DNA of 52,750 nucleotides from Gammaproteobacteria bacterium (GTDB lineage Bacteria > Pseudomonadota > Gammaproteobacteria > WOZS01): assembly GCA_011620135.1 (NCBI GenBank), contig WOZS01000001.1, positions 1 through 52,750 of the forward strand, written 5' to 3'. Made by a program: the position numbers and the translations under genes. The notes under the pieces are model-generated. The model did not search any database and was not told the origin of the DNA. It saw nothing but the letters and a program-made list of their open reading frames with translations. Every line of letters begins with the position of its first letter. Position 1 is the first letter of the stretch. Below, piece by piece: positions 25,077 through 34,265 of the stretch.

Positions 25077-26407
25077 GCTGAGAAAACCTCCCCTCTTTCT
25101 AAATAATTCTTAAACATATCATAACTGGCACAACCAGGGGCCAGAATCACCTGATCGCCGGGTCTCGCCAGGGCCGCGGCCCGCTCCACCGCCTCGGCCA
25201 TGGATTGGCAGATCACAGCCTGGATATCATGATCCACCATGACCCTGCTGATCTGCTGTGCCGTCTGTCCCATGGCCAGCACCACCCGTACGAAAGGACG
25301 CAGCGCGCGCGCCAATGGCTCGAAGGATTCATTCTTGCCCAGCCCGCCTGCGATGAGCACGACCCTGGACATTGAACCTGCCGTTTCTTGGGCCTGCTCC
25401 AGCTCTTCTGCCAGACCACACACCGCGGCACAGGCAGCGGCCACATTGGTCGCCTTGGAGTCATTCCAGAACTGGACACCCCCTATGGTGGCCACGCGAT
25501 CCATGCGATGCGGCAAGCCCTTGAAATCCATGATGGCCCGATACATGCTCTCCTGATCGATGCCGGCAGCAGCTCCCAGTGCCAGGGCGGCCAGGACATT
25601 GGCCCTGTTATGCCTGCCGTGCAGGGGCACCACCGACAGGGGCAGGAGTGGTGTCTGGCCCAAAAAGAACCATGGTTCACCCCGGTGGCGATCGATGCCA
25701 TAGCTTACAGGGCCCGGCGGTATACCGCAGGTAAAGCCAATGCCGTGTGTGCTCACCATGCGGCTGACCGCGGCATCATCCAGATTCACCACCGGCATGC
25801 GGCAGCGTTCATAGAGCCTTGCCTTGAGAGCGGTGTACTCTGCCATGGAGGCATGGCGATCCAGGTGATCCGGCGCCACATTGAGCACAGCACCCGCCTC
25901 CAGGGCCAGGGAATGGGTCGTCTCCAGTTGGAAGCTCGACACTTCCAGCACATAGAGCTCAGCGGCTTCCCCCTGGAGCAGATCCAGCGCCGGCGGACCC
26001 AGATTGCCACCCACGGCACACTGGATACCCCCTGCCCGTGCCATGGCGCCCAGCAAAGCTGTAGTGGTACTCTTGCCATTGGTGCCGGTGACCGCCAGCA
26101 CCGGCCCTTGCACATGCTGGGCGAAAAGCTCGATATCGCCGATGATGGGCACATCGGCATGGACAGCCTCCTGCACCCATGGATGGGACATGGGGAGCCC
26201 GGGAGAGCGCAGCAACCCCTTGGCACCACGCAAGGCACGACGCAGGCGCAGGCTGTTCTCTGGCTCCTGGGCATGCAATGGGCACAGGTCATCTTCTGCC
26301 ACAGCAGCAACGGCGTCGAAAGCGATGGCCTTTTCGCCACGCGCCGCAAGGAAACGCGCCGCGCTGCGCCCTGTGCTGCCGTACCCTGCGATGACCCAAT
26401 GCCCCAT
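25052..26407 (-). CDS. murD: UDP-N-acetylmuramoylalanine--D-glutamate ligase
   Basis: 451 aa from the ATG at 26407 (MGHWVIAGYG). It has a Rossmann-like N-domain with GYGSTGRSAARFL, the P-loop AVTGTNGKSTTTALLG, LEVSSFQLE, NVAPDHLDRH, FKGLPHRMDRVA, WNDSKATN and LIAGGLGKNESF. It adds D-glutamate to UDP-MurNAc-L-Ala. It is 14 bases downstream of mraY. Confidence 0.96.
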   Translation of the reverse strand: MGHWVIAGYGSTGRSAARFLAARGEKAIAFDAVAAVAEDDLCPLHAQEPENSLRLRRALRGAKGLLRSPGLPMSHPWVQEAVHADVPIIGDIELFAQHVQGPVLAVTGTNGKSTTTALLGAMARAGGIQCAVGGNLGPPALDLLQGEAAELYVLEVSSFQLETTHSLALEAGAVLNVAPDHLDRHASMAEYTALKARLYERCRMPVVNLDDAAVSRMVSTHGIGFTCGIPPGPVSYGIDRHRGEPWFFLGQTPLLPLSVVPLHGRHNRANVLAALALGAAAGIDQESMYRAIMDFKGLPHRMDRVATIGGVQFWNDSKATNVAAACAAVCGLAEELEQAQETAGSMSRVVLIAGGLGKNESFEPLARALRPFVRVVLAMGQTAQQISRVMVDHDIQAVICQSMAEAVERAAALARPGDQVILAPGCASYDMFKNYLERGEVFSACVRALSA

Positions 26408-26421
26408 GATCTGATCTCTTG

Positions 26422-27504
26422 TCAGCGAATCTTGAGCGAAGCAAGCCCGATCAGGACCAGAACCCCGGTCACGATCCAGAAACGAATACATACCCTGGTT
26501 TCAGGCCAGCCACTGAGCTCGAAATGATGATGCAGCGGCGCCATGCGAAAGACCCGCTTGCCCCGCCAGCGATAGGAGACCACCTGGATGATGACTGAAA
26601 GGGTTTCTGCCACAAACAGGCCGCCCATGATGAACAGCACCAGCTCCTGGCGCACCATGACGGCCACCACACCAAGAGCGGCCCCCAGGGCCAGGGCACC
26701 GACATCACCCATGAAGATCTGGGCGGGGTGGGCATTGAACCACAGGAACCCGAGGCCGGAACCTACCACAGAGGCGCAGAAGATGGCCAACTCACCCGTA
26801 CCGGGCAGGATCGGGATACCCAGGTAGTCAGCGAAACGGGCATGCCCGGATGCATAGGCAAAAACACCAAGCCCTCCCGCCACAAGAACGGCAGGCACGA
26901 TGGCGAGCCCATCGAGACCGTCGGTCAGGTTGACGGCGTTGGATGTGCCGACGATCACGAAGTAGGCCAGCAGCACATACCACGCCCCCATGGGAATCGC
27001 CACCTCTTTCAGAAAAGGAATGATCAGCGTGGTCTCCTGGGGCAGACTGGCGCTGTAAAACAAAAAACCGGCGGCCACCAGGCCAATCAGCGACTGCAAC
27101 AGATACTTCTGCCGGGCACTCAAACCCATGCTGCGCCGCTTGCGCAGCTTGGCAGCGTCATCCACCGCCCCCACCAGACCGAAACCCAGTGTGGTCAGCA
27201 GAGCCACCCAGATGTAGCGATTGTGCCAATCGGCCCACAGCATGGTGGCGCTGGTAATAGCAAAAAGGATCAGCAACCCGCCCATGGTCGGTGTCCCGCT
27301 CTTGGCAAGGTGAGCCTGGGGACCATCAGTGCGCACCACCTGCCCAAGATGGGTGCGGCGCAACCTGGCAATCAGCCATGGGCCCAGGGCCAGGCTCGCC
27401 ACGTAGGCCGTGAGTATCGCTAGGATAGCCCGCAGGCTGATGTAGTGAAACACCGCAAAACGCGGTTCGTAGCGAATCAGCCAATGCGCCAGATCAAGAA
27501 GCAT
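26422..27504 (-). CDS. mraY: Phospho-N-acetylmuramoyl-pentapeptide-transferase
   Basis: 360 aa from the ATG at 27504 (MLLDLAHWL), overlapping the murF end by 11 bases. Ten membrane helices with the family's cytoplasmic motifs: [24 protein letters not shown] (paired Asp), [25 protein letters not shown] and the C-terminal [13 protein letters not shown]. It transfers phospho-MurNAc-pentapeptide to undecaprenyl phosphate, making lipid I. Confidence 0.97.
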   Translation of the reverse strand: MLLDLAHWLIRYEPRFAVFHYISLRAILAILTAYVASLALGPWLIARLRRTHLGQVVRTDGPQAHLAKSGTPTMGGLLILFAITSATMLWADWHNRYIWVALLTTLGFGLVGAVDDAAKLRKRRSMGLSARQKYLLQSLIGLVAAGFLFYSASLPQETTLIIPFLKEVAIPMGAWYVLLAYFVIVGTSNAVNLTDGLDGLAIVPAVLVAGGLGVFAYASGHARFADYLGIPILPGTGELAIFCASVVGSGLGFLWFNAHPAQIFMGDVGALALGAALGVVAVMVRQELVLFIMGGLFVAETLSVIIQVVSYRWRGKRVFRMAPLHHHFELSGWPETRVCIRFWIVTGVLVLIGLASLKIR

Positions 27505-28867
27505 GCGACACCACCCCATCCATCAGGCCTACCGCCACCACGTCGAGCCCCATAGCCCGCGATCCCTTGATGAGCACGCCGCAATCCTCCCGGACCGTCT
27601 GCAGATCGGTGCGCACAGCCCGCAACAGGGCAGCACTGTCCGCAAAGCAGCGCGCCCCTTCCCCGAAGGCAGCTGCCGCATGCTCAGCCCAGCGCCCCAT
27701 GACATAACACCTCACGAAACCCAGACACCTGGCCAGACAGCCAGCCTGCTCGTGGGCTCCCTTGGCATAGGGACCAAGCTCCAGCATGTCGCCCAGGCAC
27801 AGCCACCAGGATCGCGGCTGCCATTGACAGGCCGTGCGCAGGGCTGCCTCCAGGGAGGCAGGGTTGGCGTTGTAGCTGTCATCCACCACCAGATGCCTGC
27901 CCAGTACATGGGAAACCAGCCGGCCTGGAACCGGATGTGCCCCAGCAAGTCCCGCTGCGATCTCAGCGGGGGTGCAGCCCATGGCGCTGGCTGCAGCCGC
28001 AGCGGCCAGGGCATTGGAGACATTGTGCAAGCCGGACAGCGGCAGTTGCACCCTCACCGATCCTGTGGGCAGGTGCAGGCGGAACAGGCTGCCTGTACCG
28101 TTGTCCTGCTCCAGCTGGCTGACGTGTACAGGGGCTGGGTGCTCAAGTCCAAAGGGCAACAGGCGCTGCTTGCCGGCCAGCACGCGCCACAGGGAGGCAA
28201 ACCGGTCATCGGCGTTGTATACCGCCACAGCCCCCGGACCCAGATGGGCCAGCAGTTCGCCCTTGGCCATGGCCACCCCTGCCACGGTTCCGAAGGTCTC
28301 CAGGTGAGCTGGCCCGGCATTGAGCACCACGCCCACTGTGGGCTCACATATTTGGGCCAGATAGGCGATATCTCCCGGGGCGCGCGCCCCGAGCTCCACT
28401 ACCGCCGCCCAGTGCTGCTGTTCCAGGCTGAACAATGTAGCCGGCAGGCCCAATTCGTTATTTTGGTTGCCCAGGGGGGCCAGCACGGGGCCACGCTGCT
28501 CCAGGATGGCCTGCAACAAGGCACGAGTGCTGGTTTTGCCACAGGAACCCGTCACAGCGGCGATGGGCAGGGTAAAACCGCGACGCCAGCGCCTGGCCAT
28601 GACCCCAAGTGTCACTTGCACATCCTCGACCACGATATGGGGACATGGATAGGATCCTTGACGAGCCACCAGGGCCGCCACAGCTCCCCTGGCACAGGCC
28701 TCGTCCACAAAGTCATGGCCATCCACCTGTTGCCCCGGCAAGGCGGCAAACAGCATGCCGGGCTGCACCGTGCGGCTGTCCCAGCCGATGCCATGCCATG
28801 GAACATCAGGACCCACCAGAACTGCGCCAATACAGCGGGCCCAGTGTTGCAACGAACCGCCAATCAT
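27494..28867 (-). CDS. murF: UDP-N-acetylmuramoyl-tripeptide--D-alanyl-D-alanine ligase
   Basis: 457 aa. Mur-ligase fold: [18 protein letters not shown] (N-domain), P-loop [68 protein letters not shown] and GDMLELG. It attaches D-Ala-D-Ala to the UDP-MurNAc tripeptide. The start overlaps the murE stop by four bases. Confidence 0.96.
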   Translation of the reverse strand: MIGGSLQHWARCIGAVLVGPDVPWHGIGWDSRTVQPGMLFAALPGQQVDGHDFVDEACARGAVAALVARQGSYPCPHIVVEDVQVTLGVMARRWRRGFTLPIAAVTGSCGKTSTRALLQAILEQRGPVLAPLGNQNNELGLPATLFSLEQQHWAAVVELGARAPGDIAYLAQICEPTVGVVLNAGPAHLETFGTVAGVAMAKGELLAHLGPGAVAVYNADDRFASLWRVLAGKQRLLPFGLEHPAPVHVSQLEQDNGTGSLFRLHLPTGSVRVQLPLSGLHNVSNALAAAAAASAMGCTPAEIAAGLAGAHPVPGRLVSHVLGRHLVVDDSYNANPASLEAALRTACQWQPRSWWLCLGDMLELGPYAKGAHEQAGCLARCLGFVRCYVMGRWAEHAAAAFGEGARCFADSAALLRAVRTDLQTVREDCGVLIKGSRAMGLDVVAVGLMDGVVSHAS

Positions 28868-30414
28868 GCCATGGCTCCTTCTCCTGCCAGGCAGGCGCGC
28901 ACCACCGCCCGATCATCAAAAGCATGAGAGGTGCCACAACGTTCCTGGGTGACCTCATGCCCCTTGCCAGCCACCAGCACCACATCTCCTGGTTCTGCCG
29001 CAGCAATAGCCTGGGCAATGGCCCTTGCCCGGTCATGGCATACCCTATAGGGTACGCCCTTGCCTCCCAGACCTGCCTCGATGGCATCGGTAATGGCCCC
29101 AGGATCCTCATGCCGCGGGTTATCATCGGTGAGCCATACCACATCAGCTCCTGCTGCAGCCACAGCGCCCATCAGCGGTCTTTTGCCCTGATCCCGATTG
29201 CCCCCGCAACCAAAGACACAAAGCAGCCGGCCAACGGCCCTGCTGCGACAGGCGCCCAAGGCCGCCTCCAAAGCCTCTGGCTTGTGGGCATAATCCACCA
29301 CCACCACCACGCCGTCGGCGCGCTCGAAGGTCTCAAACCTTCCCGGAGGAAGACGGGCCTCATGTGCTGCGGCAAGCACCTCGGCCAGGGGACGCCCAGC
29401 CGCCAGGGCCATGCCCATGGCCAGCAGGAGATTGGCGGCATTGCACGCCCCCCACAGGTGCCTGGCATCGACCACCCCATTTCCCCATGGCCCGGTTAAG
29501 GCCAGACGCAGACCTGGTACATACTGAAGACCCTGTGCCACCAGACACATGGCAGCCTCATCCTGAAGCCATACCAGCCCTGGCCGTGCTGTCTCGCCCC
29601 CCAGACAACAGATCAGGCGCTGGCTGGAAGCTGGCGCCCGTTGCAGCATGAACGCCGCCCAGGGATCATTGCCATTGGCCACCACTGTCTTGAGCTCGCC
29701 GCGCCCGAATAGACGTGCCTTGGCGCTGGCGTAGCCCTGCATGTCGCCGTGGTAGTCCAGGTGATCCCTGCCCAGGTTGGCAAAGGCCGCCACGGCCACC
29801 TCGAGGCCATCCAGGCGATGCTGATCCAGGGCATGGGAGGAGACCTCGCAGACAACCATAGTGGCTCCGGCATCACCCAGGGACGCCAGTTGCCTGTGCA
29901 GCGTCAGGACATCTGGGGTGGTCATGGTGGAATGCCCGAGGGACTCTGGAAATCCATGGCCCACCGTACCCAGATAGGCGCAGCGCCCATCCTGCCAGCC
30001 ATCGAGCAATTGGGTGGCCAGAAAGGCCGTGGTGGTCTTGCCGCTGGTGCCGGTCACACCCAGGAGCATGGGTTGTGGACGATGGGCAAAATAAAAATTG
30101 CGTGCCAATTGGCCCACATACTCCTCGAGACGAGGTATGGCAAGACCGGCGGATGGTGCCGTGTATTCTGTGGGGGCATTCTGGGGGTCATAGAGGATGA
30201 CCACGGCACCTTTTTGCAGTGCCTCGGCGACATGGTGCAGGCCATGCGTTCCCCCGGCCCCTGGCAAAGCCACGAAGGCTGCCCCTGGCGAGACTTTTCT
30301 CGAATCCAGTGTCAGCGACGCAATAGCCAGGGACGGCACAGGCCCGCTGACAGGCAGGCCAGCCAGCACTTCCATCAGGCAGCGCTCATGACCCATGTCA
30401 TATCCATCAGCCAT
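28864..30414 (-). CDS. murE: UDP-MurNAc-L-Ala-D-Glu--meso-2,6-diaminopimelate ligase
   Basis: 516 aa from the ATG at 30414, eight bases after GGGAG, overlapping the ftsI stop. ASLTLDSRKVSPGAAFVAL, P-loop GVTGTSGKTTTAFLATQLL, CEVSSHALDQHRL, ANLGRDHLDYHG, PGRFETFERADGVVVVVDYAHKPEALEAAL, CVFGCGGNRDQGKRPLMG. The specificity motif is DDNPRHEDP; DNPR marks meso-diaminopimelate enzymes, so the wall is Gram-negative type. Confidence 0.96.
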   Translation of the reverse strand: MADGYDMGHERCLMEVLAGLPVSGPVPSLAIASLTLDSRKVSPGAAFVALPGAGGTHGLHHVAEALQKGAVVILYDPQNAPTEYTAPSAGLAIPRLEEYVGQLARNFYFAHRPQPMLLGVTGTSGKTTTAFLATQLLDGWQDGRCAYLGTVGHGFPESLGHSTMTTPDVLTLHRQLASLGDAGATMVVCEVSSHALDQHRLDGLEVAVAAFANLGRDHLDYHGDMQGYASAKARLFGRGELKTVVANGNDPWAAFMLQRAPASSQRLICCLGGETARPGLVWLQDEAAMCLVAQGLQYVPGLRLALTGPWGNGVVDARHLWGACNAANLLLAMGMALAAGRPLAEVLAAAHEARLPPGRFETFERADGVVVVVDYAHKPEALEAALGACRSRAVGRLLCVFGCGGNRDQGKRPLMGAVAAAGADVVWLTDDNPRHEDPGAITDAIEAGLGGKGVPYRVCHDRARAIAQAIAAAEPGDVVLVAGKGHEVTQERCGTSHAFDDRAVVRACLAGEGAMA

Positions 30415-32071
30415 CCGGCGGCACTCCCATGATCGCAAGCCCCTCGGCCATCACCCTGGCAAAGGCAGGAGCCGCCACATCGCCACCGTAGTGGAGATTG
30501 CGGGGCTCATCGATCACCACCGCCACCACCAAGGCGGGATGTTCGACGGGAGCCATGCCCACGAAACTGGAAAGATAGCTCCCGCGCTGATACGAGCCAC
30601 CACCGGCCTTGACGGCCGTCCCTGTCTTACCGGCCACCCTGTAACCCGGAATACCCGCCTTGCGGCCCGTGCCTTCGGTAATCACGTGCTCCAGCATGGC
30701 CCGTACCACCCGGGCTGTGCTTGGCTGAAAGACGGCCTGCGCTGCATTATGATTATGCCGATTGCGCAGCAGCGTCAGCCCCTGGATACGGCCATCATTG
30801 GCCAGCACGGCATAGGCCTGGGCCAGTTGCACCGGGGTTATGGTAAACCCATACCCGAAACTCATCGTCGCCCGCTGGATACGGGACAATGGCAGGCGCG
30901 ATGGCAACCCCCCTGCAGATTCCCCCGGCAAACCAAGATCAATGCGTTTCCCAAAACCCACCGCGGCAAGATCTCGCAGGAAATCCCGGCCGTCCAGTTG
31001 CAAGCTAATCATGGCAGCTCCCACGTTGCTGGAGACAGCTAAAACCCGGGTCAAGCTGATGCGGCCCTGGGGATGGATGTCACGCACCCACCAGTTGCCG
31101 ACGCGTAAAGAGCCTGCTCCTGTATCCAGCATACTGGTGGGTGTCACCACCCCGGCATCCAGGGCAGCGGCCACCAAAAGAGGCTTGATTACCGAGCCGA
31201 TCTCGTAGGCATCGGTCACCGCCCGATTGCGATAGGTATCGGGGTGCGACTGATCGCGTTGGTTGGGGTCGAACGCCGGCTGGTTGACCATGGCCCAGAT
31301 CTCGCCTGTCCTCGGCTCCACGGCCACCAGCGAGCCGCCCTGAGCCCCGGCCTGGGCAACCGCCTGCGCCAGGGCTTCAAAAGCCACGTGCTGCAGGCGC
31401 CAATGAATGGTGGTGACCAACTGGGAATTGGCCGGGCCCTGTTCAGCCTGGGCATCTGTCGCCAAACCCACCGGCCGACCCCGACCATCGGCCAAGTAGG
31501 CCATGTGTCTGCTGTCTTGATTCAGCCCCTCATTGTACGCAAGCTCCATGCCCTCGAGGCCCCTGTTGAAGTTGTCCGTGAATCCCAGCAGATGGCCCAC
31601 CTCCGGCCCCAGGGGATAGAGGCGGCGTTCCTCTTCCATGGTATGGATGCCGGGCAGATGCAAAGCAGCCACCTCCTGCGCAGCCTCCAGGGACAGACCA
31701 CGGGCCAGGTAAACGAAATGACGTCCCCCGGCCTGTTGCAGCTTGCGCCGCAGCAGGCCGGGGGGCAAGCCGATGGTAGCTGCGAGGCGCTCCAGGCCCT
31801 GACCGCTTGCCTTTTTTGGATCTGCCCAGACGGCAACCACAGGTACGCTGCGGGCCAATACCTCACCATCGCGGGCCACGATGACACCCCGTTGGCTGCG
31901 CCCGGGTTCAAGCCGTTCATACCGCCCCCCGGCCTGGGCCTGCAGCTCCTGGTGACGCAGCAGCTGCAGCTGGGCTGCCCGTGCCACCAGCATGACCACC
32001 ATGGCAGCCGCCACAACACCCATGATCCGGGTGCGATCCCTGAAGAGCTGGGCATTAGCGCTGCTCTGCAC
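30407..32071 (-). CDS. ftsI: Septal peptidoglycan transpeptidase FtsI (PBP3)
   Basis: 554 aa with a GTG start at 32071 inside the end of ftsL. One N-terminal membrane helix (MGVVAAAMVVMLVARAAQLQLL), a class-B PBP pedestal with RGVIVARDGEVLARS, and the transpeptidase domain with the SxxK in YEIGSVIKPLL, the SxN in AVSSNVGAAM and the KTG in VAGKTGTAVK. It crosslinks septal wall with FtsW and is the target of aztreonam-type beta-lactams. Confidence 0.96.
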   Translation of the reverse strand: MQSSANAQLFRDRTRIMGVVAAAMVVMLVARAAQLQLLRHQELQAQAGGRYERLEPGRSQRGVIVARDGEVLARSVPVVAVWADPKKASGQGLERLAATIGLPPGLLRRKLQQAGGRHFVYLARGLSLEAAQEVAALHLPGIHTMEEERRLYPLGPEVGHLLGFTDNFNRGLEGMELAYNEGLNQDSRHMAYLADGRGRPVGLATDAQAEQGPANSQLVTTIHWRLQHVAFEALAQAVAQAGAQGGSLVAVEPRTGEIWAMVNQPAFDPNQRDQSHPDTYRNRAVTDAYEIGSVIKPLLVAAALDAGVVTPTSMLDTGAGSLRVGNWWVRDIHPQGRISLTRVLAVSSNVGAAMISLQLDGRDFLRDLAAVGFGKRIDLGLPGESAGGLPSRLPLSRIQRATMSFGYGFTITPVQLAQAYAVLANDGRIQGLTLLRNRHNHNAAQAVFQPSTARVVRAMLEHVITEGTGRKAGIPGYRVAGKTGTAVKAGGGSYQRGSYLSSFVGMAPVEHPALVVAVVIDEPRNLHYGGDVAAPAFARVMAEGLAIMGVPPDG

Positions 32072-32336
32072 GACTCGAAACCATCCAGTGGGTTTGCTTG
32101 GCTTCCCTGAGCCCCATGGAAACGGTCATGTCCCGCAAACGCGCCGGACGACTCATGACATCGACATGGGCCTGCAGCACCTCGAGACGGCTGGTGATCT
32201 GCTGCCTGGTCCTGGCCACCTGCACCATCTCCCCACCCACGACCCGATGACGCTGGGCAACCTGGACAGACAGCAGCGCTGCTCCCACGATGCCCAGGCT
32301 CAGAACCACCGTCATCACCGCCTCGACGGTCTTCAT
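32055..32336 (-). CDS. ftsL: Cell division protein FtsL
   Basis: 93 aa from the ATG at 32336, overlapping the rsmH stop (ATGA). A single membrane helix (TVVLSLGIVGAALLSVQVAQRHRVV) is followed by a heptad-like region (VQVARTRQQITSRLEVLQAHVDVM) expected to form the coiled coil with FtsB. Size, topology and position between rsmH and ftsI are the evidence, as the family diverges too fast for motifs. Confidence 0.88.
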   Translation of the reverse strand: MKTVEAVMTVVLSLGIVGAALLSVQVAQRHRVVGGEMVQVARTRQQITSRLEVLQAHVDVMSRPARLRDMTVSMGLREAKQTHWMVSSRAEQR

Positions 32337-33283
32337 GATGCCAGACGCTCCACCACCCGCATGATGGCACTGCGGGCCCTGGGGTTGGCAGCACATTCCT
32401 GGGCCGAGGGTCGCATGGGCTTACCCGCCTCATGCAACACATCGCGCCGCAGGCGCACCGTCTGCTTGACCAGCCGATCCTCCAGGGAGTGAAACGAGAT
32501 CACACAGGCGCGCCCCCCGGGAGCCAGGATCACAGGGAGGCTGTCAAGCAAGGCGGCAAGCGCGCGCAATTCGCCATTGACCTGCATGCGCAGTGCCTGG
32601 AAGGTTCGGGTGGCGGGGTGATGATGGCCATAGCCACCACCCCGGGCATGAGCTACCACATCGGCCAGTTGTCTCGTGGTCTCAAGGGGTCCCTTGCTGC
32701 GGGTTTGAACGATAGCCCGGGCAATCCTGCGGTATGCCGGTTCCTGCCCGAAATCCCGCAATACCTGGGCAATCTGGCTCTCGGTTGCCCGATGTAGCCA
32801 TTGAGCCGCGCTTTCGCCCTGGTGGGGATTGAACCGCATATCCAGACTGCCCTGCTCACGAAAGGAAAAACCCCGGGAACGATCTGCCAGTTGCGCGGAT
32901 GACAGACCCAGGTCGGCCACCAGCCCATGCACCCTGCCCGCCAGCCCAAGGCCTTTCACCATGGCCTCCGTGTCAGCAAAATTCCCCGCCACAACCGTCA
33001 GCCGGAGGTCTTCCTGAGCCAAGCCGCGTGCTCGCAATATGGCCGCTGGATCGGCATCGCAGACCAGCAGCCGGCCCTCGACACCAAGCTCACGCAACAA
33101 AGCACGGCTGTGGCCCCCCAAACCGAAGGTAACATCCACCAGCACGGCACCCGCGCTGACCTGCAGGGCTTGCACCACCTCATCCAGCAAAACCGGTTGG
33201 TGTCTCTCCGCGTCTACAGGGAAAGCCCCTCCAGATCCCCCGTCAGTCGCGCTCCCGTCTCCCCATGCTCCTTGAGCCAGCAC
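32333..33283 (-). CDS. rsmH: 16S rRNA (cytosine(1402)-N(4))-methyltransferase
   Basis: 316 aa from a GTG at 33283, the only plausible start before the conserved HQPVLLDEVVQAL; it lies inside mraZ (70-base overlap) with GAGG seven bases upstream. SAM-dependent methyltransferase: VDVTFGLGGHSRALL (motif I), VCDADPAA, GLVADLGLSSAQLADRSRGFSF, LDMRFNPHQGESA, and FHSLEDRLVKQT. It modifies C1402 in the ribosomal decoding centre. An N-terminal extension of about 27 residues precedes the core. Confidence 0.93.
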   Translation of the reverse strand: MLAQGAWGDGSATDGGSGGAFPVDAERHQPVLLDEVVQALQVSAGAVLVDVTFGLGGHSRALLRELGVEGRLLVCDADPAAILRARGLAQEDLRLTVVAGNFADTEAMVKGLGLAGRVHGLVADLGLSSAQLADRSRGFSFREQGSLDMRFNPHQGESAAQWLHRATESQIAQVLRDFGQEPAYRRIARAIVQTRSKGPLETTRQLADVVAHARGGGYGHHHPATRTFQALRMQVNGELRALAALLDSLPVILAPGGRACVISFHSLEDRLVKQTVRLRRDVLHEAGKPMRPSAQECAANPRARSAIMRVVERLAS

Positions 33284-33669
33284 TCACATGCCTCATGCCA
33301 CCGCTTCTCATCCCACAACTCGAGCTTCTTGCCCTGACCCACCACCATGACCTGTTTGTCCAACTGCGCAAACTGTCGCAGCGTCGCCGGCACCAGAATG
33401 CGACCACTGCCATCCTGCTCCAGCTCCGTGGCATGCCCCAGCAACAAGCGCTGCAGGCTGCGGGCCCGTCGATCCAGACTGGGCAACGCGACCAATTGGC
33501 GCTCGATGGCAAGCCAGGTGGTCACAGGATAGAGCAGCAGGCAGTGGTCCAGATCGATGGTCATCACCAGCCGATCAACACTCATCTGCTCCAGCTGCTC
33601 GCGATGCCGCTGCGGTATGGCCAGCCTGCCCTTGGCGTCCAGGGCCGCCTGATATAGGCCGCGCAACAT
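33214..33669 (-). CDS. mraZ: Transcriptional regulator MraZ
   Basis: 151 aa from the ATG at 33669. Two SpoVT/AbrB-like beta-barrel repeats are visible, each with the conserved D-x-K-G-R-pattern: LDAKGRLAIPQRHRE near residue 12 and QDGSGRILVPATLRQFA near residue 88. MraZ binds repeated GTGGG boxes in its own promoter and tunes dcw expression. Four such boxes lie immediately upstream here, the closest nearly touching the start codon. Confidence 0.95.
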   Translation of the reverse strand: MLRGLYQAALDAKGRLAIPQRHREQLEQMSVDRLVMTIDLDHCLLLYPVTTWLAIERQLVALPSLDRRARSLQRLLLGHATELEQDGSGRILVPATLRQFAQLDKQVMVVGQGKKLELWDEKRWHEACECWLKEHGETGARLTGDLEGLSL

Positions 33670-33673
33670 CGCT

Positions 33674-33708
33674 CCCACTCATTCCCACTTTTACCCACCA
33701 ATCTCCAC
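33674..33708 (-). promoter_or_regulatory. MraZ operator: four GTGGR boxes with exact 10-bp period
   Basis: Read on the minus strand, GTGGA, GTGGG, GTGGG, GTGGG start every 10 bases (plus-strand positions 33704-33708, 33694-33698, 33684-33688, 33674-33678). The outermost box deviates by one base. One helical turn per box fits binding of the MraZ ring on one DNA face. The outermost box lies at the expected transcription start and the innermost abuts the mraZ ribosome-binding site. Confidence 0.85.
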
Positions 33709-33711
33709 AGC

Positions 33712-33740
33712 ACTATAGGTGCCTGAAACAACTGAGTCAA
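33712..33740 (-). promoter_or_regulatory. dcw cluster promoter (Pmra)
   Basis: On the minus strand TTGACT (33740-33735), a 17-base spacer and TATAGT (33717-33712), each one mismatch from consensus. Transcription would begin near 33705, at the outermost MraZ box, giving a leader of about 36 bases before mraZ. It would drive all sixteen dcw genes, which are packed with overlaps or very short gaps. Confidence 0.85.
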
Positions 33741-33786
33741 GCGCTCTCCATGGGTTTTCAGAACGAGGCTGCCTTGGGGGGTATAC

Positions 33787-33817
33787 AAAAAAGCCCCGCC
33801 AGTTCAGGCAGGGCTTT
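33787..33817 (-). terminator. Rho-independent terminator after RNase P RNA
   Basis: On the minus strand AAGCCCTGCC, a short loop and GGCGGGGCTT followed by T6. The stem is ten pairs with one G-U, and the T-run is strong. It lies about 30 bases past the 3' end of rnpB and insulates it from the dcw promoter. Confidence 0.9.
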
Positions 33818-33845
33818 GTGTCAGCAGGAAATAATCATGCAAGCG

Positions 33846-34225
<380 letters not shown>

Positions 34226-34230
34226 GGGCT

Positions 34231-34236
34231 ATTCTA
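34231..34236 (-). promoter_or_regulatory. Probable -10 box of rnpB
   Basis: TAGAAT on the minus strand, placed so that transcription would begin near 34224, the mature 5' end. No strong -35 hexamer is seen at the right distance. The promoter lies in the short space after cysI. Confidence 0.45.
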
Positions 34237-34265
34237 CGACACCTGACAACCAGAAACCAGTGTGC

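Noticed and set aside
33676-33678. GTG at 33678 as the mraZ start
   Set aside because: It lies inside the innermost MraZ box; the ATG three codons on starts the conserved MLRGLYQAALDAKGR.
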